Shown: in pieces, positions 1 through 11,542 of the stretch | How the letters are laid out: each line of letters begins with the position of its first letter | Position numbering within the stretch: the first letter of the stretch is position 1 | Assembly (NCBI GenBank): GCA_024305745.1 | Contig: JAHRBS010000005.1 | Span: 1,612,001-1,676,000 of the forward strand | Source: Polyporus tsugae | Taxonomy: Eukaryota > Basidiomycota > Agaricomycetes > Polyporales > Polyporaceae | DNA: 64,000 bases | Reading direction: 5' to 3' | Position numbers and translations under genes: made by a program | Notes under the pieces: generated by a model | Told to the model about the DNA's origin: nothing | The model's input: only the letters and a program-made list of their open reading frames with translations | Databases searched by the model: none

Positions 1-807
1 GCGTCCGATCCCTTTGGCCTGTAACCAGATCTCAAACCACTATCGCGATCGCGCCCAACCAAGTCAGAGACCTAATGTGTCTCGCCCCCCCTTCGATGCC
101 AATCCAAACGTGCTGTGTATGCGGGTCTTCTGACGCGCGGTCGGATACTGTATCCGCAGGGAGATTACGTGAAAGCGGTCTATGTGTCGGAGGAAGTTTG
201 TACCAAGGGCTGGCATTGGGCGATGATGCTGACGGCAACGGTACGCTGACCAAGTCAAGATCATAGCGAATATTGACTTAACGCACGTTTCAAAGGATCA
301 ACTAGACCAGTAGCGCCTCGTCTGTATCTGTTGCCCATAATTTTCACCGGCGGAGTGTCAGTGAGTCGACACGAGGGAATGGCGGGTGAGTCTTACCATA
401 CCAAACTGTTGCGAGTAGCACGTCTGAACAAGGGTAACATTGTTCAGGCGTGCTAGACGCCTTTCTTTGCACCGTTAAGTACTCTGGACGAGAGCATTTA
501 CCAAAGGCAGAATATTTGCCGGTGTCGGTTTATAATCCGCGAATACGGACTCGTCCATTCGGAGGACATACGGCTTAAGTTCTTCCGTGCGCGAGCTCCT
601 ACTCATCCTTTGTCAGTATTCTGTCCTCCGATGCCGGAAATTGTTGGTCGACTGAGTCGCGGATAGAACACTGAATGCAAAATAAACATATCCGAAAGGA
701 GTTATGACACAGCAAAGCGGTCGTCCTTGGAATGTTGAGTACAAGTAGCATGCTTTGTCAGCGGCTATGACTCCCGATCGTCGGTACTTTGGTGATAGCG
801 TGCGGGG

Positions 808-815
808 TATAAAAA
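808..815 (+). promoter_or_regulatory. TATA box of NmrA-like gene, left copy
   Basis: TATAAAAA lies 58 bp upstream of the start codon at 866 and is conserved in the inverted copy at 21026-21033. A core promoter role is inferred from sequence, position and conservation. Confidence 0.6.
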
Positions 816-865
816 CGGTGTGCTGATCTCTGCAGCATTTCAACGTCAACCTCCACCTCAGAACG

Positions 866-2062
866 ATGGCAAGCCAGAAACCCCTCGTCCTTGTCGTTGG
901 AGCTAGCGGTACCACCGGCAATATCATCACGAATGCTCTGCTCACGTCGGGTGACTTCGTACGTACTACCGTTTGACTAACCGCCTACGTAGTCCTCATG
1001 CTGACCTGAACATCGTTTGCATTCACCTACCCTCAGCGCGTCGCGGCCATCATACGCCCCTCGTCCCTCTCGAAGCCCGCGGTGTCCGAGCTGCGCGCGC
1101 GGGGCGTCGAGATCCGCACGGGAGACATAAATGACGGCGTCGAGAGCCTCAAGAAGACCCTCGAGGGCGCAGACATCCTCGTCAGCGCCGTCATCGCGTG
1201 GGCCATTAGCCAGCAGCGCGACGTCATCCGCGCCGCGAAGGAGGTCGGGGTCAAGCGCGTCGTCCCGTGCGACTTTGGCACGCCCGGCGCGAAGGGCGTC
1301 CGCGCGCTCCATGACGAGGTAAATATATGCTCCCTCCAAACGCCTTACTTACTTGTGGATGCTGAAACGGAGTCGTCGACTTAGAAACTGGGGATTCGCG
1401 AGTTCGTCAAGGAGCTTGGCGTGCCACATACCTTCATCGACGTCGGCTGGTGGATGCAGCTGTATCTGCCGCTGCCGCTGCGCAGCAAGGCGCCGCAGGG
1501 GGTGAAGGACATGACGTGGAAGATCTACGGAGACGGCACGGCGCGCAACCTCGTCACGAGCAACGAGAACATCGGCAAGTACGTCGCGCGGATCGTCGCG
1601 GACCCGCGGACGGTGAATCAGACGGTGATCGTGTGGGAGGACGAGGTGAGCCAGGAGGACGCGCATGCGCTCGGAGAGAGGGTTTCGGGCGAGGGCGGTG
1701 CGCTCAAGGCGGAGCGGATTGTCGTAAGTGCTTGGCGAGTTTGAGATGGCGGAAGGAATACGCACTGACGCACACGCACATTGTAGACGACGAAGGAGGA
1801 GTACGTCTCCGCAGCTGCGGCGGCGAAAGAGATCCTCGCTAAGGATCTGAGCAGCGAGACGGCACATGCCGCGCAGTCCTGGAACGAGTACATGATCAGC
1901 ATGCTCGCGCTGGGGGAGAACACGCTTCAGAACGCGAAGAAGTTAGGGTACCTCGACGCGAGGGAACTGTACCCCGACATCGCTCCGCTGCCATTCGAGG
2001 AGTACGCGAAGCAGTTCTATGCCATGGAGGATCCCGGCATCATTTTCGTCCAAATGGACTGA
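866..2062 (+). CDS. NmrA-like / isoflavone-reductase-like NAD(P)-binding protein, left copy
   Basis: Four exons (866-958, 1037-1318, 1385-1723, 1787-2062) join in phase to give 329 aa. The N-terminus has a Rossmann dinucleotide motif (VVGASGTTGN, about residues 9-18), followed by the NmrA-type signatures VKRVVPCDFG and FIDVGWW. Such proteins are atypical short-chain dehydrogenases; some reduce small aromatic substrates and others only sense NAD(P). Which applies here cannot be told. The start is the first ATG after a TATA box and begins directly with the nucleotide-binding strand, so the product is probably cytosolic. An intact inverted copy lies at 19785-20981 with identical exon lengths. 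The two differ at the C-terminus, ending FVQMD here and FSRTG there. The gene is convergent with the MYND remnant. Confidence 0.88.
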
Positions 2063-2418
2063 GCCGAAGGGAGGACAATGGTGACAGAGATTGGAATGAC
2101 GGAGATTGTAATGGTACCGTTGTCGTTAACGCGTTCACGATTGTGTCAAACAGGTTTACCGGCCTTAGTTGGGCATGCCAAAGGGTGACAGTTCTCACTT
2201 GGTGCTGAGGTGTACCCACCCGACGCTCGCTATCGCGCTGTAGGGTGTTGACGTGCCGACTCTCCACAAGCTGCCGTGAACGATAGTTGAGTGTTACCAG
2301 AGTAGACAATGGGGTTTCGACCATTTGCTATGGTGCGAATCGTGTACGCTACGCATGATATGACTTCCCAAGACCATCAAACCGCGCATATACGACTTTT
2401 TGTCCCTTCATCAAGCGG

Positions 2419-4204
2419 TCACCGCTCTAAGAAGGGCACAGCGGTCATGAGTGCAAGATCACAACGCAACAAGCTCGAGTATACATACCACCATTTTGTT
2501 CCCAGGCGCCCATAGTCGAAGAGGGTCAAGACTTGAAGCGAAGTCAAGCCCGACGTCCTACGACCCGGCACCATCTGGTCCAGCAGCTTCTCCCGCGTCC
2601 TCCACGTCTCCTGGTCGGCGGGGAGAAGCCTCCATTTCCACGTCTTCCTCCGCCTGCCCGCGCGCTCGAAGATCCCCCAGTCGGGCTCCTGCTGCTGCGG
2701 GTTCTCTGCGCGGCGATATACGATAACGTTGTGGCAGAGGGCCGCCTTCATCATCCCCACCAGATCCTCGAGCGCGGCTCGGGGTGACAACCAGCCTAAG
2801 GATGCAGTCCTTCTGACTTTATGGATCTGTCAAATGACGCCGCACGCGTCATGACAAACATCGTCGCCATGAAGATGACGATGAACGAGACCCTCCACAG
2901 CTTGCTTGGTCTGCAGGAGGACACACTCACGTTTTCCGAGAAGCGTACGGACCTCTATCCGGACCTCCCCAAGCATACGCTGCAGGCGTTTGCCGAGGAG
3001 TTCTATAGACCGCAGGTGCTAGGGAGCGAGTTAGCCTTCCAGGAGAAAACCTCGGCCGCACGGATTCTAGTTGGTCCTGAACACATTGAGCGCACCCGAG
3101 GAAAGCCGTTGTTAGCGAAAGTGATCTGTAGAATCGATATGAGGTACGCAAAGAAAACAGATGCATCATTGAGATCAAGCAGAAAGCAAAAGACCAGTGT
3201 GTACAAAGGGGTATTCAAACCGGGATCGTAAATCATGCGGAGATCGTGAAGTTCGAGGAGTGTCCCACGAACGGCCCGATGTTGCCAATAGCGGGCTTCT
3301 GGTCGCCAAAGTATGTCAAGCGGTAAGTACCGGCTGCATACGATTCAATCAGCATATTGTCTCGGAGATGGCAGGAGAATCAGACATACCAGGAGTGCCG
3401 CCCTCGATTACCCAAGTGATGTTGACGGCGCTGGTTCCGAGGATCTGTGGAGCGCGACATGAGCGTCTAACGATCTCGAGAGCTATGAATGAGGGAAGGG
3501 TGACGCACAGTACTCGTCCTCTTCCACTGGTAGGTCGTTGAAGGGTGCGAGTCGGAGCGAACCGACTTCCACTGGCTGTTCACGAGCTGGTCGACGGAGA
3601 GGAAGGTCTGCTCAAGACGGAGGTTGTTCTATGAAATTACGGTCAGTCACCCAAACAATATACTGAGCGTATTTTGTCTAGGCTCACCCTCGGGTTGGCA
3701 CTAGCAATCAAACGTCAATTAGCAACGACGCAAGCGGGCAGTCACCCAAACAGCATGCACTCACCCAACGAAGGTCGCGATCACAGCCTCGCCAGCCGTG
3801 TACGCGGAAGTCGTACGCACATCCGTCGTAACCTCGCCAAACTTGCACCACCGGCGGAGTTCGATCCACTCGATGAGCGCGTTGAAGAGGGCCAGGGGAC
3901 TGGGGTAGCCGAGATCGCTCGCTTGAAGCTCGAAGTTGGGGTTAGGCTCGGACGTGCACAGGGGTCTAGCGTAGAGCATGAGGAAGCAATAACGAGCGAA
4001 GGAACGATGCGATGCGATGCGTGCTCACTTGTGCGTGCGCCACGCCGCCTTCTGACACTCCCTGCTGCAATACATCATGGCCTGGCATCCGGTGCACCGA
4101 AACTTCGCGTTGTCTTTGAAGCATCCGGAGCAATGAGTGCGACGAACGTGAGCAACTGAGAAAGGGCGAAAGGGTTTACTGTCGGCGGCGGTGGAGTCGC
4201 TCAT
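2419..4204 (-). pseudogene. MYND zinc-finger gene, split by inserted DNA
   Basis: Read on the minus strand, the first exon (from 4204) encodes a MYND zinc finger with the expected Cys pairs (CSGCF, CTGC, YCSREC) and a terminal His. A spliced second exon follows (about 3966-3842, PNFELQASDLGYPSPLALFNAL). At 3841 the reading frame runs straight into the inverted ceramidase 3' fragment. MYND coding sequence resumes only at 2781, in its last exon (ALEDLVGMMKAA to the GRLGTKW region). The part between, which is still present at 19046-19290 in the right copy, is missing. MYND domains mediate protein-protein contacts; nothing more specific can be said. The gene is broken by replacement of its middle. 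Confidence 0.75.
2821..3841. repeat. Left arm of nested inverted repeat (ceramidase 3' end and NmrA pseudogene tail)
   Basis: This is an inverted copy of 10934-11899. It carries the last ceramidase exons on the minus strand and, on the plus strand, the tail of an NmrA-like pseudogene. The left copy keeps about 50 bp (around 2873-2925, coding for NETLHSLLGLQEDTLT) that has been deleted from the right copy. This stretch aligns with the WNEYMISMLALGENTL region of the intact NmrA proteins. The left copy is therefore not a simple recent copy of the present right arm. Confidence 0.85.
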
Positions 4205-4244
4205 GGTGAACGAACGATATGACCTGGAACGGAATGCGCTCACC

Positions 4245-5140
4245 GACGGTTTTGGGAGTTGAAGAGGAGGCTGGCCTGAGCCACCGGGATGTGCTGTCAG
4301 CCTCGTGAAGAGGTGATCGGGGGTTTCAGCCCGGATTCAGACAGGCCTAGGGTTTAGATATGGAATCCTAAGCAAGGGTTCTATCAGAAACGAGGCGTCA
4401 ATGGACAGTTTAGCATTGCTGAACGCACATTTGGTTACTGTAGGTGGCAATTGCCAGACACCGCCAGAGATGCAGAGAAGACGTCTGAAGACTTCCGACT
4501 TGTCTATGAATTCATACATAGCGAGGTCATCGCAAACGGCACGGAGCTCCACACGTCAGCCCATTGGGGCAGCCTTGAGATAGGCCATGCCTGGACGACC
4601 ATCGCGGGACGTCGTGTTCAGAGCGACCGTACAACAAGTTTACCAGCACCTCAAATAGGAATAAAATCGAATGGCGTGCATGCTAGTAGCGAAAGGCAAC
4701 TTTCAGCGTACTAAACCTAGTCGTAGATTGCAGAAGTATCAGCGAACGTCTCATAAAAGAGCGAAGCGCCGTGAACTCACAATCCAAATCCTCACGTTCG
4801 ATAGCGTGGTCAGACATGCACCCCTTGGTGCCCGACATGTCCGACAAGGCGCGGAAACCAGAAGATGCGAGCTTGAGTGTTCCGTGCCTTCACGCGCGTT
4901 CGCGACACAAAGCGTGGGGTGTAAGTCACATAAGTTGTGGGGAGCTCTCCCCAGCGAGAACTGCGTACGTCTCCGTTCATCGCCGAGGAATAGAGCCCAA
5001 TACCCGATCTCCTTGCAGCCCATGGCTCGCTCATCCGCCTTTCGTCCGTCGAAGCTCTTCACCAAGGTATCGCGCCGCTTTGCCATCTTGATTGTCCAGT
5101 CACAGCACAGTCGACCCACAAGAAGACAAACATCTAATAA
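4245..5140. other. No gene recognised
   Basis: About 0.9 kb upstream of the split MYND gene. Short open frames occur on both strands, the longest on the minus strand at 4751-5236. None shows a recognisable motif, a convincing splice structure or a matching copy elsewhere in the window. The MYND promoter should lie in the first few hundred bases, but no clear TATA box is visible. Confidence 0.4.
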
Positions 5141-5149
5141 GTAGGACCA

Positions 5150-5860
5150 GATGGATGCCACCCGTGCCACGAATGACGTCGATGTGCTGCGCGTCGTCCC
5201 ATGCGACTTCGGAAGGCGTGCGCGCGGAGGCTCCACTACACGTGAGTCCCCCTTTTCATCCCTTCGCTTTCCACACGTGCGGGTTGACGGGAATCCATAG
5301 ACACCGAGAAACTAGTGATCGGGGGAGCGTAGGCGTGGCGTACGCATGCATTGACGTCGGATGGTTGGCGCGGTTCATCCTGCCGCTCCCGTGCGGACGA
5401 GCAACGGCGAGCCGCGCGCATTGCTGTAGACCCGCGCACGCTTCACCATGCGGTCATCGCGTAGGAGGAGGTCCAGAGCCTAGAGCTGACGAGGTCGGGG
5501 GCGGGAGGCTAGACGAAGGGGAAGCGATGAACGAGGGTATACAGTATATGAACGACACTGCGTCCAGGCTGTAGTGTACGGGTAGCGTTATGTAAAGGGG
5601 TAACGGGGAACTTCAAGAAGGTGCAAGAGGGGAGGTGATGATCATGATATTGATGAAGGAGTACTCGGCCCATCCCACAGGACTGAGGAGACCACGCACA
5701 TGCGACGGAGATCGGGTACGCGGTGGCTGTAGTCAACGAACTTGCCGAAGTACTCATTTGAGGAGATCGTGGAAGTGTTCGACAAGGTGGACGAGCCGGG
5801 GAAGGAGCTGCTGGCCGACACATCACCGGGATTTGGATCGGTCGACAGCGAGTATTGCCT
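5150..5860 (+). pseudogene. Decayed NmrA-like pseudogene
   Basis: Short stretches align in order with the intact NmrA copies: LRVVPCDFG at about 5185-5211, GVAYACIDVGWLARFILPLP at about 5335-5395, and RIAVDPRTLHHAVIA at about 5420-5465. They are split between frames and interrupted by stops. The first third, including the Rossmann motif, is absent. A further piece near 5750-5860 (SFEEIVEVFDKV) may be the 3' part of a related gene, but I cannot align it. The divergence makes this much older than the 866-2062 / 19785-20981 pair. Confidence 0.65.
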
Positions 5861-5899
5861 CGGTAACCTGTCGCGCCCTCCGTCCAGGGTTCATAGCTA

Positions 5900-7369
5900 G
5901 CCCTCGCAACTCCCCTCTCCGCATGCTTTCCACAAACGAAGCAGAGAGGTATAGACGGACATCCCCAGTGTGCAAACCTGTGCGTTGGAAGGTGAGTAGA
6001 TGGCGATCGTCGAATGTAGACACGACTTACCCAGCCCAACGGCTTCCCATCCGCTCACCTTGTCTGTCAGTAGAGCTTAAGTACTGCTCTCCTTGATATC
6101 GGGCCAGGGAAGTGTCTGATGACACGAGTTATCTTCTGTCTCCGTTAGCATGTACTACGCTGAAACCGAAACGTCCTCTGCGCGGGATACAGTATGTGTC
6201 GTGCGGGACTCGATGACGGTAAGTAAACCAGGTTTCCGAACGAGCAACCCGAAGCAACCCGATTCCTTTCCGAAGTTGAAGTATCCCCCTCAGTTCACGT
6301 CCATCACACGCGAAGAGCACCTCATTTGCCTTGCACGAAAGTGTAGCACGTACCGTCTCCGGACTTAACAAGCTCAAGCTTGCTCGCACGGTGGACAACG
6401 CGGGCGCGCCGATGCTGCCCAAAACTCTGCCTATTTAGCTCAGGAAGCACCACGGTCCACGTCGAGGCGGGTGGGAAGGTTGTCCCTTTCCAAAGCTTGT
6501 GAAATCGATCTGGATGACGTATACCTGGAAAGAAGTTTTAGGCCATTTCTTTTCCGACAGCGATAGTTGCAAATCACCAGTTGAGGGGGTTGGGGGGGCG
6601 ATGATACCCCAAGGACATGCATGGGTTATGGCAGGCTGCGCGTAGGTCAAGCAAACTTGCTGGATATGACCTCGAGGGTGGCAAGTACATATCTGGTCAC
6701 CACAGTCTACAGACGATCGATGCATTTTGTCGACGACTCACCGGTACTCGCCGGCGAAGCTGTTGAGAAGCTGCCTGGGGCAATCATACTATGGACTTAC
6801 TACGACAAGCTGGGCCTACCCTAATATGAATATTAATAGTCCCATTCAGTAGCAGGCATGAGACGTCAGTAGCATGTGCTCCTGGTGACTTCCGTGTGGG
6901 ATCCTGACAGACGTGGTCATTCTGGCTATTGCCACGCACCACACGGAAGTCGAGCCACTTACGCATGTTCAACGAAAGCCCCCGGTCCTGTCTCAGTCTT
7001 GAGTACAGCAAACTTTGAGCAAAGTTGACAGTTGAGATGAAGGGGATCCAAGGACTCCGAGGGAGGATGAGCTCATGCATATTGGCTCAGGCTGAGGACA
7101 AGGGGTGTCGTCATGCTATATGCGGTGTTTGATGGGAGATCGACCCCCAGGTGATCGTCCTCGGTGTCAGTCTCCGTTGCTCTTCTCCCTGACATCGTCG
7201 CAGCCTCACCCACCCAATCCACCCAATCCAGCTCCCGTGATGGTCGACGCTCTGCCGGGGCTGTAAAAACACCGCATGGTTCCTTCTTCCCCTCATCAAT
7301 TCCGATAGCCGCCAGCGTCCGTGCGGTCCCACCCCGCGCATATATCGACCCTCACCTCAACGCGGCGGG
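5900..7369. other. No gene recognised
   Basis: About 1.5 kb between the NmrA pseudogene and the ceramidase gene. Only short frames without motifs, conserved splicing or repeats are visible. The ceramidase promoter should be near 7200-7400, where a weak TATA-like stretch (CATATATCG, about 7338) occurs. Confidence 0.4.
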
Positions 7370-7414
7370 ATGTACCTCGTCGACCCCTCTACGCTCCCCT
7401 CCGACCTCTGGGGT

Positions 7415-10400
7415 ATGATGCGGTCCACCATGCAGCTCCTCCAGCAAGGCCTCTTCTGCTTGGCCGCTTTCCTCACGTCGGCGAACGTCCTCACGAATGG
7501 CGCGCAGGGTGTGCAAGGTGTCGCTGGGCAGTACCTCCTCGGTCTCGGTGAGTACCATGTTCAGTCTTGGAGAGTTCGGAACGCTTGTTGAACCTGCATG
7601 TTGTGTAGGAATTGGTGATATCACAGGGTAGCTACTTTCCCTCCGGAACTTTTGAATTCCGTCCTGTGCTCAAGCGTTACGGTACCTAGACCGGTCGTGG
7701 AGACGAACATGATGGTGAGCACCTTCTTTCGAAACATTCTGGGGAAGGACCACGGCTGTCGGGCTCGTCGGGAGCGAGGGGCGAGAATCATATGGCCGGT
7801 CATGTTCAAGGCCAATTTCGCTGAGCCGCCTGTTCTTGCTGGCGTGACCTTCTGCTTTTGCGGTCCAGGTGGTCATGCAACATACCCGCCCATTAAGCGG
7901 CATCCCACAACTGTACTGGCCGTCCCGCGGGTGCCCATCTGTGCGATGACGCTGCCCTAGGACAGCGTCTTCCAGCGGAATACGGCGAACCTGGTGATAA
8001 AAGCCGAAGGTACCGTCCAGTAATCACCCTCGCGAAAATGCCTCTCCGTGGGAGATACCTGCTTTCGGCAGGCTTCGTGGTGCCTGTTCTATCGGGTGTA
8101 GAACGGGAGATTGCCACACGCTTGTATGGGCACTCATGCCGGGACACGATGATTCATATAGCCGTTTCCGAGACTGGTGCCTGCGCAATTTACGTTCTCA
8201 ACGTTCTCAGACATGTTTGCGGCGGAACTTTGGTTCAGCTACTCTCCTTCAATGTCTCCTACATATGCTTGTTTGTTGATGGGGCTCTTCGACCCCGGAA
8301 AGTTGCAGGCTGATCGTAACCTGTCCTCTGACCTTGCGGTTCGGATAGACGCCTAGAGGTCGTTGAGGACATGGCGAGGGTAGGACGCCTTGTCATCCAG
8401 GATTTGCTTGACGTCCTTTCCATTGAAAGGGTATTTGATCGGCACGAGATCCGCCCCCCGACAGCTCCAATACCTTCGTGTACTCGTGTGTGATTCTCGG
8501 GAACCAAATTGGAGGCGCAATGGTTGTCTCGTGGGGTAAAACGGCGGCTGCCTCCAACTTTTTTGCCCTTCCCTTGGTTCAAAGATTGCTTACAGATGCT
8601 CCTCTCACATATTGGTGTCACTTGGGAGGACATATTCACGCACCCACAATATTTTTTCCTGCATTCCCGGCTGACTTCATTGTTCAGTGCATCGAGACTG
8701 ACCACGGTTCCAGGGGTACGCCAGCCTCGCGCAGACAGACACTGGTCTCCACATGCGCCAACGCAGCAGAGCGTGGATCGTCGCGGACGCGAACAATGCC
8801 ACAAATCGGATCGTCTTCATCAATGCTGGTGAGTTATACCTTCATCAATTCCGTGTCGGGGCTCTTCTCTAGGCATTGAGGTGCATTCTATGTACACAAG
8901 AATGGCGGAAGTGGAGCTCTTCCTGGATATCGGAGTTCTACTGTTGCTACGCGCGCCCGCGGGTCGCAATCGGGAACTGGAAATGGACCGACCGTTGAAA
9001 CAGCGGAGTCCCTCAGACGAGTACTCGTCGCCACTCAGGTGCGCTGGCTTCCCGAAGAGAAGCTGGTGGGCGGATCTATGTGGACCGTGCTCGTGCTTTC
9101 GAATCAACGATGGATATCGTTTTGAATTGTACTGATTTCGCATTAGACATTGCCATGGGTGACACGGGTATCCGCCGCTCAATTGTCAAGGCACTTTCCC
9201 AGCAGTACCCTCAGTACTACAACAACGACAACATCGCCCTAGTCTCGACCCACCAACACAGCGGTGTCGGCGGCTACCTCGAGGATCTCCTCCCCCAGAT
9301 CACCGCGCTCGGGTACGTCAAACAGACCGCGGACGCGATCGTCGCCGGCACCGTCCTTGCGGTCCAACGCGCGCACAATAGCCTCGCGCCCGGGAATCTC
9401 AGCTTGGGTAACACGTCCATCGTCGACGGCAACATCAACCGCTCGCCAAGCGCATACCTAGCTAACCCGGCCGACGAGCGGGCGCGCTATCAGTACGACC
9501 AGGACAAGGACCTGACCCTACTCCGGTTTGATGATGCGACCGGCAACGCGAGGGGCTTCTTGAGCTTCTTCGCCGTCCACGGAACGAGTTTGTACGAGGT
9601 GAGAAATCAGACCATCGAGGCACCGCACGCCGTGAGCTTATCGTGCCACAGAACAACACACTGGTCAGCAGCGATAACAAGGGGATGGCGGCCTATCTGT
9701 ACGAGCATATGGTGGAGCCAAACTCCATGCCCGGCAACAACACCTTCATTGCCGGGTTCACTCAGTGTGCGTGATTTCTAGTCTTATCTATGCATTTTTG
9801 AACTGATTCGTGGCATAGCGAACGTCGGTGACACTAGCCCTAACACGTAGGTACCCCTGATTGTCTTCCGTATCCAGTAGCTAATTTTCGTGCAGCCTTG
9901 GTGCGTTCTGCGAGTCTCCCGGCGAAGCCTGGGATGGTCAGCCATGCGAGTTCGTGCACTCCACCTGCGGCAACAAGACTCAGGACTGCCACGGCCGGTG
10001 CGTGCTCTCACCGTGTGTCGCAGATCTCACAGACCCATAAACCTGTCGCAACAGTGGCCCCGGCTTCCTCATCTCCGACTTCGAGTCGAACAGGATCATC
10101 GGGCAGCACCAAGTTGATGCTGCAGCGTCGCTCATGAGCCAGAAGTTGCCCGCCGTCACCGGTGCGGTCAAGTATGTGCACACGTACATGAACATGTCCT
10201 TCCGCCAGTTCCAGCTTCCGAATGGGACGACGGTCGAGACGTGCCCGCCCGCGATGGGTTTCTCGTTCGCCGGCGGAACTACGTGCGTCCGCACATCCAC
10301 CTGCTGATCTTATTTCGACGCTAACACGGACTTCCCAGTGATGGCCCTGGCGCATTCGACTTCATCCAGGGCGACAATTCGACCTCCCAGAACCCTTTCT

Positions 10401-11542
10401 GGGAGATCGTCAAGAGCGCAGTCACTCCCCCTCCGACCCAGCAGCAGATCGACTGCCAGGCCCCCAAGCCGATCCTGCTCAACACCGGCTTCGCGCACTT
10501 CCCGTATGAGTGGTCCCCGAGCACGGTCGACATCCAGATGCTCCGTGTCGGCAACTTCGTCATGCTGATCATACCGGGTGAGCTGACCACCATGTCCGGC
10601 CGCCGGCTGCGCGACGCGGTCCGCGCGAAACTCATCTCGCAGGGCGTCATCGGCGACAATGCGTACGTCGCCATCGCCGGCCCCGCGAACACGTACGCGC
10701 ACTACGTGGCGACACCCGAGGAGTACGGCGCGCAGCGGTACGAGGGCGCGTCGACGATCTTTGGCAAGTGGACGCTCGACTCGTACATCGACAAGTACGG
10801 CAGCCTCGTGTCGTACCTTGCGGACAATGCGACTGGGCAGCCGCCGTCGGACCCCGCGCCCGTGGACCAGACCGGGAAAGCGATCTCGCTCCAGACGGGC
10901 GTCGTGTTTGACTCTGCGGGAATCGGCCACAACTTTGGCGAGGTTACGACGGATGTGCGTACGACTTCCGCGTACACGGCTGGCGAGGCTGTGATCGCGA
11001 CTTTCGTTGGGTGAGTGCATGCTGTTTGGGTGACTGCCCGCTTGCGTCGTTGCTAATTGATGTTTGATCGCTAGTGCCAACCCGAGGGTGAGCCTCGACA
11101 GAATACGCTCAGTATCATGTTTGGGTGACTGACCGTAATTTCATAGAACAACCTCCGTCTTGAGCAGACCTTCCTCTCCATCGACCAGCTGGTGGACAGC
11201 CAGTGGAAGTCAGTTCGCTCCGACTCGCACCCTTCAACGACCTACCAGTGGAAGAGGACGAGTACTGTGCGTCACCCTTCCCTCATTTATAGCTCTCGAG
11301 GTCATTAGACGCTCACGTCACGCCGCACAGATCCTCGGAACCAGCACCGTCAACATCACTTGGGTAATCGAGGACGGCACTCCGGGTATGTCTCCTCCTC
11401 TTGCCATCCCCGAGACAATATGCTGATTGAATCGTATGCAGCCGGTACTTACCGCTTGACATACTTTGGCGACCAGAAGCCCCTTATTGGCAACATCGGG
11501 CCGTTCGTGGGACACTCCTCGAACTTCACGATCTCCGCATGA
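7415..11542 (+). CDS. Neutral (alkaline-type) ceramidase, secreted
   Basis: Fourteen exons join in phase to give 725 aa, a normal length for neutral ceramidases, which hydrolyse ceramide to sphingosine and fatty acid. Exons: 7415-7547, 7609-7627, 7690-7714, 8714-8828, 9147-9598, 9652-9766, 9819-9846, 9896-9997, 10055-10282, 10339-11010, 11075-11087, 11147-11266, 11331-11385, 11442-11542. Diagnostic segments are GLGIGDITGPVVETNMMGYA, the zinc-ligand region STHQHSGVGGY, the nucleophile region NVGDTSPNT, and IPGELTTMSGRR followed by TYAHYVATPEEYGAQRYEG. The start at 7415 puts a hydrophobic signal peptide first (MQLLQQGLFCLAAFL); an upstream in-frame ATG exists at 7370. Intron 3 holds a 0.94 kb insertion and intron 4 is unusually long (318 nt). 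The frame is intact. The 3' end is copied inverted at 2821-3841. Confidence 0.92.
7756..8699. mobile_element. Insertion with 8-bp target-site duplication in a ceramidase intron
   Basis: The intron between ceramidase exons 3 and 4 is 999 nt. The 8-mer GACCACGG occurs at 7748-7755 and again at 8700-8707. Removing one copy and everything between leaves a 47-nt intron with good GT and AG ends, typical of this gene, so a 944-bp insertion with target-site duplication is the simplest reading. Eight-base duplications are known for hAT elements and some others. I see no clear terminal inverted repeats or transposase, so the class is open. Splice sites and frame are preserved. Confidence 0.7.

Larger units (their letters stand above)
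1..2781. repeat. Left arm of large inverted duplication (NmrA + MYND 3' end)
   Basis: This segment matches the reverse complement of 19291-21926 over nearly its whole length. The match covers the NmrA gene with its introns, its promoter, about 0.8 kb of upstream DNA and the last exon of the convergent MYND gene. Position 1 pairs with about 21926, so the arm may continue beyond the window start. The inner end is sharp at about 2781: the right arm continues into more MYND coding sequence while the left arm switches to unrelated DNA. Coding parts look highly similar and flanks are clearly diverged with small indels, so this is not a perfect palindrome. Confidence 0.9.

Noticed and set aside
5092..5574. 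160-codon plus-strand frame
   Set aside because: Mixed frame through a decayed NmrA pseudogene; NmrA-like segments lie in more than one frame.
7756..8699. Solo LTR interpretation of the ceramidase intron insert
   Set aside because: No TG...CA ends with a 5-bp duplication could be placed; the 8-bp GACCACGG duplication fits better.
8259..8804. 181-codon minus-strand frame in the ceramidase intron insert
   Set aside because: It crosses out of the insertion into ceramidase exon 4 antisense and shows no recognisable motif, so it is not counted as a transposase.
10310..11080. 256-codon minus-strand open frame
   Set aside because: Antisense of ceramidase exon 10; low-complexity Arg-rich translation and no splice or start support.
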